Source: an uncultured Propionibacteriaceae bacterium | GTDB lineage: Bacteria; Actinomycetota; Actinomycetes; Propionibacteriales; Propionibacteriaceae | DNA: 64,000 bases | Assembly: GCA_937965785.1 (NCBI GenBank) | Contig: CALCKT010000062.1 | Location: 70,660-134,659 of the forward strand | Reading direction: 5' to 3' | Shown: one piece after another, positions 7,565 to 15,851 of the stretch | Position numbering within the stretch: the first letter of the stretch is position 1 | Layout of the letters: every line of letters starts with the position of its first letter | Position numbers and translations under genes: made by a program | Notes under the pieces: generated by a model | What the model was told of the DNA's origin: nothing | Database searches by the model: none | Seen by the model: the letters and a program-made list of their open reading frames with translations, nothing else

Positions 7565-8815
7565 ATGTCTGGTCTGGTCGAACGACATGCGTTGCCGGTT
7601 GGGCGGGAGTACTTGGCCGCCTTCCCCGTGACGGTCATCGAAGGTGCCCGGCAGGTGGGGAAGACCACCTTGGCGCAGCAGCTCGTCGCGGGCACCGAGG
7701 CGACCTACGTAACCTTGGACGACGAGGAGCAGCTGGCAACCGCACGCGACGACCCCAGGGGCTTCCTGACGCAGGGCGGGGAGGGCACGCTCGTCATCGA
7801 CGAGGCCCAGCTGGCGCCCGAGCTGACCCGGGCGCTGAAGGCCGACGTCGATCGCGACCGCCGCCCGGGCCGGTTCATCCTGACCGGCTCCTCCGATCTG
7901 CTGCGGATGCCCGGGCTGGGGGATTCACTGGCGGGCCGGGCGGTCACGTTGCGGCTGCGGGGTTTCAGTGTGGGGGAGGCCGAGAATCGGTATGACGACT
8001 TCTTCACGGCGCTGCCCGCCCTGTCCGATGCCCGCCGCTGGGAGACGACCTGGACCCGCACCGACTACGTGCGGGCCCTGGCCAAGGGTGGCTTCCCAGA
8101 GGTGCGGCTCCTGAACGGGAGAACCCGGAACGCGTGGCTTGACGGCTACGTCGCCCGGGTGCTGAACCGGGATGCGGTGCTGTTGCAGTCGGGGCATCAG
8201 TCGGCGCGACTGCAATCGTTGATCCGGTTGATCGCGGCCAACCAAGCAGGCGAGCTGGTCAAAGCGCGGTTGGCCGAACAGGCGAACCTTCCCGCCACCT
8301 CCATCACCGCCTATCTCGACGTGCTGGCGGGGGTGTTCGCGCTGGAGGAACTACCGCCGTGGTCGCAGAACCTGACCAGCCGGGAAACGGGACGCCGGAA
8401 GGTCGCGGTCAGCGATTCCGCTCTGGCCCTGCGCTTGGCCTGGTTGACCGAGGCGCGGCTTCTACCCGTCACCGCCGAGGCCCTGGGTGGTCCCTTCGAG
8501 GCGTTCGTCGCCACCGAACTGTTGAAGCAGCAGACCTGGAGCGAGCAGGAGTTCCGCCTCTTCCACTACCGCGACCGCGGCGGCGTGGAGGTGGATGTCG
8601 TCGCCGAGTTCGACGACGGCACCGTCGTGGGCATCGAGGTCAAGACCTCCGGCACCTACCGCTCGGAGCATTTCAAGGGCCTGCGGTTCCTGCGCGACAG
8701 GCTGGGGGACCGGTTCCGCTGCGGGGTGGTGCTGGGCATGGCCGATCGAGGGCACGTCATGTCAGACCGGCTCGTCGGGTTGCCCGCCTCCGCCGTGTGG
8801 GAACTGGGAGGCTGA
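7565..8815 (+). CDS. DUF4143-family AAA ATPase with nuclease-like C-terminus
   Basis: 416 residues. Walker A is IEGARQVGKTT (about 25-35), the Walker B region is GTLVIDEAQLAPEL, and the sensor segment is FILTGSSDLL. A winged-helix-like DUF4143 middle follows. The C-terminus (HYRDRGGVEVDVVAEFDD then GTVVGIEVKTSGTY) keeps the D…ExK pattern of the PD-(D/E)XK nuclease superfamily. Such proteins are widespread orphan ATPases; some are linked to toxin-antitoxin or defence functions but no clear substrate is known. The start is fixed by the repeat array ending just upstream. It is transcribed toward the Ycf46-like ATPase and ends 35 bp before it. Confidence 0.9.
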   Translation: MSGLVERHALPVGREYLAAFPVTVIEGARQVGKTTLAQQLVAGTEATYVTLDDEEQLATARDDPRGFLTQGGEGTLVIDEAQLAPELTRALKADVDRDRRPGRFILTGSSDLLRMPGLGDSLAGRAVTLRLRGFSVGEAENRYDDFFTALPALSDARRWETTWTRTDYVRALAKGGFPEVRLLNGRTRNAWLDGYVARVLNRDAVLLQSGHQSARLQSLIRLIAANQAGELVKARLAEQANLPATSITAYLDVLAGVFALEELPPWSQNLTSRETGRRKVAVSDSALALRLAWLTEARLLPVTAEALGGPFEAFVATELLKQQTWSEQEFRLFHYRDRGGVEVDVVAEFDDGTVVGIEVKTSGTYRSEHFKGLRFLRDRLGDRFRCGVVLGMADRGHVMSDRLVGLPASAVWELGG

Positions 8816-8817
8816 GC

Positions 8818-8850
8818 GGGATCCGCCGGCCAGTGCCCGCGCCGGATCCC
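8818..8850. terminator. Possible hairpin between convergent genes
   Basis: GGGATCCG at 8818-8825 pairs with CGGATCCC at 8843-8850, with further partial pairing inside. It fills the 35-bp gap between two convergent ATPase genes. There is no T-tract, so termination is only likely by position. Confidence 0.4.
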
Positions 8851-10395
8851 CTACAGGATCACCACCCTGCGACCCGCCGGGGCCGCTGGTACGTTCGAGG
8901 CGACGTGGCGCGCCGCCGGGACGCATCGGCTGCTGCCCCAGGACCGGATCGCCGATAGATCCTCCGGGTTGGTCTGGGAGAACGGCACCACGTTGGTGAA
9001 GAACTTCTTGATCTCCGGTTCCGGCGGCAGTCCGGGCAGCCGGTCGACGTAGACCTTGGTGGCGATGTCGTGGATCACCGCGTCGATGTCCGAACCCGAG
9101 AACCCGTCCGTCAGGGTCACCAGGTCGGTCAGCAGTTCCTGTGACGGCTCCGCCCCGAGGTATTTGCGGAAGTACAGGCCGATGATCTCCTCCCTGTCCG
9201 GCGCCTCCGGCAGGTCGACGAAGAACAGCTCGTCGAAGCGTCCCTTCCGCAGCAGCTCCGGCGGCAGGGTCGACACGTCGTTGGCGGTGGCCACCATGAA
9301 CACCTTCGCCGTCAGCTCCTGCATCCAGAACAGGAACTGCCCGATCAGGCGACGGGTGGTGCCGCCGTCGGAGCCCTGCGCCAGGCCCTTCTCGATCTCG
9401 TCGATCCACAGCACGCACGGTGCGACGCGCTCCGCGGTCGCGAGGGCCTCCCGCAGTCTTCCCTCCGACTGCCCCACGTACATGCCCAGCACGGAGGCCA
9501 TGTCCAGGCGGTACAGCGGCAGCCCCCACTGCGAGGCGATGGCCTTCGCCGACAGCGACTTGCCGCACCCCGGCACCCCCACCAGCAGCACCCCTTTCGG
9601 CGGGTGCAGCGGGGTGTCCGTCAGGTCTGCCTTCATCAGCTGTTCCCGCGGCCGCAGCCAGTCCTTCAGGTTCCCCAGCCCGCCGACGGTGAAGTTCTCC
9701 CGCAGGGGGATGCGCTCGATGCCGCTCAGGTCCCCGAAGATCCGGTCCTTGAAGAAGCTGAGCTCCGCGAGGTCCTCGTTCCGCACCATCCCTTTGGCGA
9801 CGAGGCTCGCCACCACGTTGATGGCCTCCATCTCCGTGATACCTGCGAGGATCTCGGCGGCGCGCGTGACCTCCGTGTCCTGCCACTCGATCTGCACCAC
9901 CTGCCGGTGGTCGTCGATCATTCCCGCCACCACCAGGCGCATCTCGTCCTTGTTCGGCAGCTCCAGGGCGACGCTCATGCCCAGCCGGGACAGCCCCGTC
10001 CACACCGGGGACGAGGAGATCAGGATGATGGTGCCCTGCCGCGACTCGGCCAGCCGCACCAGTTCCGCGAAGTAGCGTGACATGGAGCTCTCCTGGTCCA
10101 GGTCCTCCACGTCGGTGAAGATGAAGTTCGCGTTGGCGCGCGACTTGAACGTGGAACGCGCCTGCTCCATCGCCAGCGCCAGCGACGTGTCCTCACTGTG
10201 AAGCTGCCGGGTCAGCAGTTCCCTGATGCCGTCGCTCAGCGAGTGTTCGAAGAACGTCAGGGCGCGCATGTTGTTGGCGCACTCGGTGATCAGCGACATC
10301 ACCCGCGTGGGTTCTATCGACTGGATAACGATCAACGGCACCCGGGCGCTCAGGTAGCGCTGCACGAGGTTCTGGGTCTCCAAGAAGTTGGGCAT
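8851..10395 (-). CDS. Ycf46-like AAA+ ATPase
   Basis: 514 residues from ATG 10395, with AAAGGAA just upstream; a longer frame only shadows the preceding gene. The N-terminal half (1-230) is the divergent domain seen in Ycf46-type ATPases (VPLIVIQSIEP, NFIFTDVEDLD, TIILISSSP). Walker A is GVPGCGKS at 273-280 and Walker B is CVLWIDEIEK at 327-336. The sensor region is MVATANDVSTLPPELLRKG and the arginine finger region is GRFDELFFVDLPE. The family is conserved in cyanobacteria and plastids and is tied there to inorganic-carbon regulation; elsewhere its role is open. It is the last gene of a tight minus-strand run from 13421, 9 bp after its neighbour, so it may remodel the proteins encoded beside it. 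Confidence 0.85.
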   Translation of the reverse strand: MPNFLETQNLVQRYLSARVPLIVIQSIEPTRVMSLITECANNMRALTFFEHSLSDGIRELLTRQLHSEDTSLALAMEQARSTFKSRANANFIFTDVEDLDQESSMSRYFAELVRLAESRQGTIILISSSPVWTGLSRLGMSVALELPNKDEMRLVVAGMIDDHRQVVQIEWQDTEVTRAAEILAGITEMEAINVVASLVAKGMVRNEDLAELSFFKDRIFGDLSGIERIPLRENFTVGGLGNLKDWLRPREQLMKADLTDTPLHPPKGVLLVGVPGCGKSLSAKAIASQWGLPLYRLDMASVLGMYVGQSEGRLREALATAERVAPCVLWIDEIEKGLAQGSDGGTTRRLIGQFLFWMQELTAKVFMVATANDVSTLPPELLRKGRFDELFFVDLPEAPDREEIIGLYFRKYLGAEPSQELLTDLVTLTDGFSGSDIDAVIHDIATKVYVDRLPGLPPEPEIKKFFTNVVPFSQTNPEDLSAIRSWGSSRCVPAARHVASNVPAAPAGRRVVIL

Positions 10396-10403
10396 GGTTC
10401 CTT

Positions 10404-10967
10404 TCAGAGGATGCGGCGATGCGACCAGCGGTTCGCGGGACGGGTGGGAGGGGCGGGAGGTGCAGGCGGGGACGCGGCGGGTGGCGGGTCGGCGGCGAGC
10501 ACGGCGGTGATCGGGTTCTGTTTCACCACCAGCAGCCGCGCCCCCCAGAACGTGGCCTGCCCCGGTTCCTGCGCCGCCATGTCGCGCATCTGCTGTTCGA
10601 GTTCCCCCTGCATGCGGGTGACATCCCGGGTGCACCCGTCGTCCAGGACCTTGCGGAGCGCCTCCGGGAGTCCCGGATGCCGGGCCAGTTCGACGCGCCG
10701 GCGCAGGTATCGCCGGGATCCCGCCAGGGCCCGGGCCAGCTCGAAATCCGTCCGCGCCTCCTGTGTCGTCCTGCTCAGGTTCTCCTGCCAGGCGTCGGTG
10801 ACCGCCTGGATGGCCTCGGTGATGTGGTCAACCAGCCTGGAGAAGGCCTCGGGCGACAGGTCCTCCTCGCTCAGGGCGGGCAACCCGGTCAGGTCCTGCT
10901 GCGGGTTGGTGCGCCAGTCCCGCAGGGTCAGCACCCAGGTTTCGTAGTCGGAGCGTCCCGGGATCAT
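10404..10967 (-). CDS. Uncharacterised 187-residue helical protein
   Basis: Starts at ATG 10967, overlapping the previous stop (ATGA). The first 130 residues are largely helical and charged (LSPEAFSRLVDHITEAIQAV, RRYLRRRVELARHPGLPE), followed by a Pro/Ala-rich tail. No motif is recognised. Its place between a coiled-coil membrane protein and the Ycf46-like ATPase suggests an adaptor or substrate, which is inference only. Confidence 0.7.
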   Translation of the reverse strand: MIPGRSDYETWVLTLRDWRTNPQQDLTGLPALSEEDLSPEAFSRLVDHITEAIQAVTDAWQENLSRTTQEARTDFELARALAGSRRYLRRRVELARHPGLPEALRKVLDDGCTRDVTRMQGELEQQMRDMAAQEPGQATFWGARLLVVKQNPITAVLAADPPPAASPPAPPAPPTRPANRWSHRRIL

Positions 10968-11212
10968 TCCGATCCCCGGGTGACGAACAGCTCACCGGGC
11001 GGCAGCGGCTCCCACTCGGGCAGGTCGCCGGCTATGAGCCGTTCCCGGCCGGTGAGGGTCCTGCCCTTGTCGCGGCCGGGCCGCAGCACGTTGCGCTGCA
11101 CCAGCGGGGCCTCCGGGGGCGGGGTGTCGCCGCGTGGCACGAAACGCGACGCGGCCGGGCGGCGGACGACGGCGGGGGTTTCGGGCGGGATCGGGGTCGT
11201 CGGTTCGGACAT
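10964..11212 (-). CDS. Small Pro-rich protein, unknown
   Basis: 82 residues from ATG 11212, one base after the upstream stop and overlapping the downstream start by four bases. It is rich in Pro, Arg and Glu (TTPIPPETPAVVRRP, WEPLPPGELFVTRG) and probably disordered. It could be a linker peptide of the complex encoded here. No family recognised. Confidence 0.6.
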   Translation of the reverse strand: MSEPTTPIPPETPAVVRRPAASRFVPRGDTPPPEAPLVQRNVLRPGRDKGRTLTGRERLIAGDLPEWEPLPPGELFVTRGSE

Positions 11213-11213
11213 G

Positions 11214-12947
11214 TCAGTTCTCCTTGATGGTGGTGGGCCAGCCGTCGATCAGCTCCAGCAGGGGGGTCTCGAAGGCGTCCAGTTCCTTGTAGGTCAGGTT
11301 CGCGTCGGTGAGTTCGGCCATGGCGTTGCGGTAGAGCTGGACGGAGTGGTCGTAGGCCTCCTGCCTGGCGTGCTCCAGCGCCTTGACCTCCTGGGCGGCG
11401 GCTTTCTTCTTCTGCTCACCCAGGTACCAGACGACCCCCGCGCCGATGAGCGCCGCGAGGATCCCCGCGATCGGGTTGATGACGAGAAGCACGACCGCGA
11501 TACCGGCGGCGATCAGGGCGGGTTGCAGGTAGTACTTGTTGTTGAAACGGGCCCGTTCGATCTGCGGGTTCATGGTGTTGCCCCAGGCCTCCCGCAGGAG
11601 CCCCTCAGCGGCCTGCTGACCGGAGTTGACGTGAACCTTCGCGCCGACGAAACCGTGGACGGCGGCGTGGTTGGAGTGTTTCGCGTCGAAATCGAGGACG
11701 ATGTCGGTTTCCTCCTTCGCCCGGTAGCCGCTGCAGTAGCGGCCGACCGCGGTGCGGAAGTCGTCCCGGGCCACGCCGATCGCCATCTTCTGGGTGTTGA
11801 CGCTGATGCCGAGCAGTTCGGGGCTGATCGCGCCCATGGTCTGGATGGTCACCACGTCGTTGGTTTCCTCCAGCGCCTCCTGCAGCAGCTCCGCCTTCTT
11901 CTCCGCCCGGTTCAGGTCCCCCCGTTCCTCGATCACGGCCTCGTGGTAGGTGACCTCGCGTCTGAGGGGCAGTTCCTCGGCGTCGAACTCCGTCACCAGC
12001 GTGTCAAGGATGTCGTCGAGGAGGTCCTCCAGGGATGTGGGCGGCGGTGCCTCGTGGTCGCGTACCTGCCGGTACTTCGCCAGCACCTCGGGCAGCGCCG
12101 AGGCCGCCTCCATGTTTCCCCGGATGGTGTTCCACTGGGTGCACAGGTGTCGCAGGGTCTGGTACTCGTTGCCGCCGAGCTGGAGCTGGTGGGATGCCAG
12201 CTCGGAGGTCCAGCGCCCGACCTGTTCCTCGACGGCCTCCGGGTGCTGCCGGAGCTGCCCGGACCACTCGGACAATTTCGCGGAGAGCAGTTCGTTGCCC
12301 TCCGGGCCGAAGGCGTTGCAGGAGCTGGCCTCGAGGATGACCGCGAACTCCCGGGTCAGCGCCGACGGGTCGAGCGAGGCCACGTAGTGGCGCAGCCAGC
12401 GCACCGAACCGGACATGCGTCCTTGGCGGCGCAGCACCAGGGTGAAGAACAGGCTGGTCTTGTGGCGGTCGCGGGAGAAGGCCTCCCGGACCGACTTCTC
12501 GGCGATGTCCTGGCGGTCGTGGGACCAGGCCGCCAGGGCCACCAGGGCCGGGGCCAGCCAGTAGCGGGGGGTCTGGATCATCAGCTCCTCGGCGACGTTG
12601 GTCGCCACGGCGTTGGAGATGTTGCCCACGTCGAAGCCCTGCAACAGGCCGACGGATGTGCGGCGGACCACGGAGTAGTGCCCGAACTCCCGGTCCAGCT
12701 GTGCCTTGAGATCCACGACCTTCACCTGCGACTGCTGCACCGCGGCGACGCGGGCGGCCTCCTCGACGAATTGCCGGAACTCCTCTCGGAGTCCGGCCAG
12801 CTCCGTGCGGGTCAGCTGCAGGTCGTTGCGGACGGTGCCGAGATTTGCCTGGACACCGTCTATCTGGTTTCCGAGGTTGTTTATGATCTCGCGTCCCACT
12901 TCGTCGATCTGCCGGGACAGGGGGGTCAGGTCGATGGATGTTGACAT
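11214..12947 (-). CDS. Coiled-coil protein with C-terminal membrane hairpin
   Basis: 577 residues from ATG 12947 (AGGAGA site). Residues 1-70 form an amphipathic coiled coil (LSRQIDEVGREIINNLGNQI, RNDLQLTRTELAGLREEF). A helical middle of about 350 residues follows, with FFTLVLRRQGR and HYVASLDPSALTREF. Around 480-520 are two adjacent hydrophobic stretches (LQPALIAAGIAVVLLVI and IAGILAALIGAGVVWYLG), then a charged helix. The layout recalls effector-associated or membrane-acting helical proteins, but I do not recognise a family. It is second in the operon that ends with the Ycf46-like ATPase and could be the membrane partner of that ATPase. Confidence 0.75.
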   Translation of the reverse strand: MSTSIDLTPLSRQIDEVGREIINNLGNQIDGVQANLGTVRNDLQLTRTELAGLREEFRQFVEEAARVAAVQQSQVKVVDLKAQLDREFGHYSVVRRTSVGLLQGFDVGNISNAVATNVAEELMIQTPRYWLAPALVALAAWSHDRQDIAEKSVREAFSRDRHKTSLFFTLVLRRQGRMSGSVRWLRHYVASLDPSALTREFAVILEASSCNAFGPEGNELLSAKLSEWSGQLRQHPEAVEEQVGRWTSELASHQLQLGGNEYQTLRHLCTQWNTIRGNMEAASALPEVLAKYRQVRDHEAPPPTSLEDLLDDILDTLVTEFDAEELPLRREVTYHEAVIEERGDLNRAEKKAELLQEALEETNDVVTIQTMGAISPELLGISVNTQKMAIGVARDDFRTAVGRYCSGYRAKEETDIVLDFDAKHSNHAAVHGFVGAKVHVNSGQQAAEGLLREAWGNTMNPQIERARFNNKYYLQPALIAAGIAVVLLVINPIAGILAALIGAGVVWYLGEQKKKAAAQEVKALEHARQEAYDHSVQLYRNAMAELTDANLTYKELDAFETPLLELIDGWPTTIKEN

Positions 12948-12962
12948 GGTTCTCCTGTGTTC

Positions 12963-13421
12963 TCAGGTGACGGGGTTGCCGTCGGGGCGGACGGGGATCA
13001 CGGCGCCGTCGCTGTAGACCTCGATGAAGGCGTAGGCGTCGTTACGGGCCAGGGGGCGGGCCATGGCGAACTCGGGTGGCACGGGTTCGTTGTGTTTGAA
13101 GTGCCGGACGATGTCACCGGAAAAGGTGAGGATGTGATCCAGGTACGGTTCCCCGAGCCAGCATTTTGCGAACAGACCCACCGGGATGCCGCCACCGGAG
13201 TCGTTGTAGAGGCCCCCGATGAAGTCGAGCAGTTCCCGTTTGGTGCGTTCGTCGGTGGCGGTGTCGAGTTTCCGGATCGCGTCCAGGAGTTCGCCGGTAC
13301 GTCGCCTGGCCCGGTTGGTTCGCTCGTAGGGGGTGGCCAGAGCGTCGCCGTGTCTCTTTCCGGCGGTGGTTCCGGGGGGCGTGACAACGCGGCGGCTGCT
13401 GGGCCGTCTGATGAGTTCCAT
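12963..13421 (-). CDS. Uncharacterised 152-residue protein, first gene of its operon
   Basis: Starts at ATG 13421 after a strong AGGAGG, 25 bp downstream of a GTCCGTCA box. Residues 50-100 (LLDFIGGLYNDSGGGIPVGL, CWLGEPYLDHILTFSGDIV) look like a small mixed alpha/beta domain; the N-terminus is basic. No family recognised. It leads the operon 13421-8851: this gene, the coiled-coil membrane protein, two small proteins and the AAA ATPase. Confidence 0.7.
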   Translation of the reverse strand: MELIRRPSSRRVVTPPGTTAGKRHGDALATPYERTNRARRRTGELLDAIRKLDTATDERTKRELLDFIGGLYNDSGGGIPVGLFAKCWLGEPYLDHILTFSGDIVRHFKHNEPVPPEFAMARPLARNDAYAFIEVYSDGAVIPVRPDGNPVT

Positions 13422-13446
13422 CGGTTTCCTCCTGGTCTGGGATCTA

Positions 13447-13454
13447 TGACGGAC
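13447..13454 (-). promoter_or_regulatory. GTCCGTCA box before the AAA/coiled-coil operon
   Basis: On the minus strand TTTCGTCCGTCATAG lies 25 bp before ATG 13421, in the 39-bp gap after the sigma-like gene. The same octamer stands before most transcription units of this locus. Confidence 0.65.
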
Positions 13455-13460
13455 GAAAGC

Positions 13461-14444
13461 TCAGCCGGCCGTGTCCAGGTCCTTCAGGATGGTGAGGATG
13501 TCGGGGGTGACCCGGTCCGGGGCGTGGCCTCCGATCCTGTCGGCTGCCAGCTGGAACGCCCTCGGTCGCGACAGGCCACCGGTGCGCAGGTGTTTGTAGA
13601 GGGAGACGAGCTGTTTGCCGAGTACCACGGACGTGAGGTCGGTGTCGGTTGCGGCGTGCTCCTCCCGCAGCTCCTCGAACGCCCCGTTGCTGAGCAGCGG
13701 GATCGTCAGATTCTCGTGAACCCAGCGCGGCCCCAGGGTTTGTCTCGCGATGTCCGTGACGAACGCGATGTCCTTCCTGATCTCCTCCCGGCTGGGGATG
13801 TGGCCGTCGGGTAGTTTGGCGCGTTCCTCGACGAGCCCGTCGACGGGCCAGCGCCCGGGGACGTGGGCGGGGGTGAAGGGGTAGGACCGCATGATCCGGA
13901 ACAACCTGGTCAGCCATTCCCGGCGGAGGTCGCCGAGGCCCTCGAACCGCGCCATCACGCGACCCGCGGCGCCGTCGTTGCGGGTGGGTTTGGCCTGGGC
14001 CCCGATCCGGACCCGTTCGGCGCGTTTCTGTTCCGAAAGCTGGCTTCTTGCCACCCGGGCCAGGTAGGCGGGGAGGTTCTTGACGGTGCGCTCCGGGTGG
14101 CGGCTGTCGTACCGGGTGAGCTGGTTCACCATGCGTTCGATCAGGTCGTGGTGGAGATCCAGGCATCCGGTTTCCTGACAGGCGGGGTGCAGTCCCGTGC
14201 CGTCGGGGTCCTTGCGGCCGTAGGGAGCCGTCCGGGTGGGGCAGTTCGCCAAGCGGTGGAACCGGGCCGATCTCTCAGCCCGGGCGACGTGCCAGGCCGC
14301 CTCTGCCACGGGGGCGATGTCGATGCCGCGCCAGCCCACATCCTTGGTTGTTCCGGCTGCGGCTTCCCCCGTCATGACCAAAAGTTTTTCGCAACCACCC
14401 GACGAAGATGAGTGGAGGGCGCGAAACTGGCACAGAAATGACAC
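13461..14444 (-). CDS. ECF-sigma-like protein, possible regulator of the locus
   Basis: Up to 327 residues from GTG 14444, or 304 from ATG 14375; neither start has a clear ribosome site. Residues 95-150 (LHHDLIERMVNQLTRYDS, then RTVKNLPAYLARVARSQLSE and QKRAERVR) look like region 2 of ECF sigma factors, in which an acidic helix is followed by NxxAWLxxIARN and basic residues. A clear region-4 helix-turn-helix is not visible; the tail SRPRAFQLAADRIGG could be a degenerate one. Two N-terminal cysteine/histidine clusters (NCPTRT, HPACQETGCLDLHH) might bind zinc. It sits at the head of the minus-strand block, so it is a candidate for reading the GTCCGTCA boxes. The sigma call is tentative. Confidence 0.5.
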   Translation of the reverse strand: MSFLCQFRALHSSSSGGCEKLLVMTGEAAAGTTKDVGWRGIDIAPVAEAAWHVARAERSARFHRLANCPTRTAPYGRKDPDGTGLHPACQETGCLDLHHDLIERMVNQLTRYDSRHPERTVKNLPAYLARVARSQLSEQKRAERVRIGAQAKPTRNDGAAGRVMARFEGLGDLRREWLTRLFRIMRSYPFTPAHVPGRWPVDGLVEERAKLPDGHIPSREEIRKDIAFVTDIARQTLGPRWVHENLTIPLLSNGAFEELREEHAATDTDLTSVVLGKQLVSLYKHLRTGGLSRPRAFQLAADRIGGHAPDRVTPDILTILKDLDTAG

Positions 14445-14890
14445 AGGCCGGACCCTGCGCGCAGAGCCGACCGCACGGCACAGCCGAGATGATCAAGAGT
14501 CTAGTTACCGGAAGACCCCACCCGCAGGGGGCGTTGTGTCGGCTTTCTGGCGGACACGTCCATGACGTGTGGCCGTCCGTCATGAAGAAGCGAACAGGAA
14601 GGAACCCGGTGGAATCATCACGAGAGCAACTGCACGACGAACGGAGGTGCGCCCTTTTGGGGGTGATGTGGGTCGCGCGCAGATGTGAGGGGTTCCGGTG
14701 CGGGCCCCGCGGTGGTGCGTGGTCCGCATCCCGGATGCCCGGCGACGAGGCCGGTGCGAGGTGTCCAAGCGGACCCACCCACCGGGGGGAACGGCAAATC
14801 CGGGGGTATCGTCTTGCCTCCCGGGAAGACGACCTTCCGGAACCCGGGTGGATTCTCGGGTACGTGGCGGGGAAACGGGGGTGAGCATCG
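14445..14890. promoter_or_regulatory. Divergent intergenic region with a GTCCGTCA box
   Basis: 446 bp between the sigma-like gene and the plus-strand gene at 14891. GTCCGTCA occurs at 14575-14582 on the plus strand and runs straight into ATGAAGAAG. The frame from ATG 14582 stays open to 14884, but its codons are poor for this genome (AGG, CGA, ACA), so I treat it as a leader rather than a gene. GACACGTCCATGACGTGT at 14554-14571 is a partial inverted repeat next to the box. Confidence 0.45.
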
Positions 14891-15838
14891 ATGGAAACCG
14901 AACGGTCGCCGATCCGCCACGTCGGCCTGGGAATGGTGTTGATCGGACGCGAACCCGTCGCGCCCGCCGGTGCGGTCGTTATCAACCTGCCCGGTGCCGT
15001 ACTGGATTTCGACCCGGCGCGCCCCGACCTCATGCCGTCGTGCTTGGCGGGGGATGCCGAGCTGGCCGTCCCAGGGGTGGAGCAGATCTTCGGGAGGGCG
15101 TCCGCCAGGGGACTGTTGGACGTGGCCTTCGAGGAGGGATGCGAGTCCGGGATCTGCCAGGTGCGCGAGGGTGAGGTTCTGGGGTTGCTGCGCGGGCTGG
15201 CGGAGATCCGCTGGTGCCGAGACAACTCGGATCTGCTGCTCGACTCCCTGCTGCTGGACCTGGAGGAACTGACCCTTCTGGGGCGCCTCGCCGGCCGGAT
15301 CGAGGTGGACCGGGAGTGGCGGGAACCGCTGCTGGCCCTGCTCGGCTGCCTGACGCAGAGCCCGGAGATGCTGGCGCGCGTCCAGGGGCATCCGGAGTCG
15401 AGGAATCTGCTGCTGGATGCCGCCGATGTCCTGGCGGGGACTGCGATCCCGGATCCCGCGCCGGTGGGGCGGCCGGAGGTGCTCCGGTACGCGCTGGCCG
15501 CGGGCGGGACCGAATCCGAGGAAGGTGAGGAAGAGGCGGGCGAGGAAACCGAACCCTGCCCGCCGCTGAGTTCCGGTGGGGTACCTGCCGTGAATGATGC
15601 GCGGTACCTGACCGCCCAGGGGGTGTTCGACCTGCGGCTGTACGTCGTCACCGGCGGCCGGGGGTTCTTGGAGACGGGGCTCTCCGCGCTGGAGACCGCG
15701 ACGAGGACCTGGCGGGCCGACGGGGCCCGGGCGGAGGCCGTGGCGGTACGGGAACTGCTCGACCTGGCCCGGGATCCCGAATTCCCCGCGAACTGGCCCG
15801 TGCGTCCCAGCGTCGCGGAACAGGTGCTTTGCGACTGA
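14891..15838 (+). CDS. Uncharacterised 315-residue acidic protein
   Basis: Starts at ATG 14891. It is leucine-rich and acidic with helical stretches (SDLLLDSLLLDLEELTLL, WREPLLALLGCLTQSPEML), an acidic linker near 205-220 (ESEEGEEEAGEE), and a final helical part. Helical repeats of ARM or HEAT type are possible. No motif recognised. It is the only plus-strand gene between two minus-strand operons and converges on the 851-residue membrane protein with a 13-bp gap, so it may be an antagonistic or regulatory partner of the tubulin operon. Confidence 0.65.
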   Translation: METERSPIRHVGLGMVLIGREPVAPAGAVVINLPGAVLDFDPARPDLMPSCLAGDAELAVPGVEQIFGRASARGLLDVAFEEGCESGICQVREGEVLGLLRGLAEIRWCRDNSDLLLDSLLLDLEELTLLGRLAGRIEVDREWREPLLALLGCLTQSPEMLARVQGHPESRNLLLDAADVLAGTAIPDPAPVGRPEVLRYALAAGGTESEEGEEEAGEETEPCPPLSSGGVPAVNDARYLTAQGVFDLRLYVVTGGRGFLETGLSALETATRTWRADGARAEAVAVRELLDLARDPEFPANWPVRPSVAEQVLCD

Positions 15839-15851
15839 GATCCGGGATGGG

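Noticed and set aside
10419..12944. 841-codon open frame antisense to the AAA/coiled-coil operon
   Set aside because: Its residues follow the complement of the sense genes, it has no ribosome site, and the sense frames are coupled by short overlaps.
14582..14884. 100-codon frame starting directly after a GTCCGTCA box
   Set aside because: The codons are atypical (AGG, CGA, ACA) and no domain is seen; kept as a leader region only.
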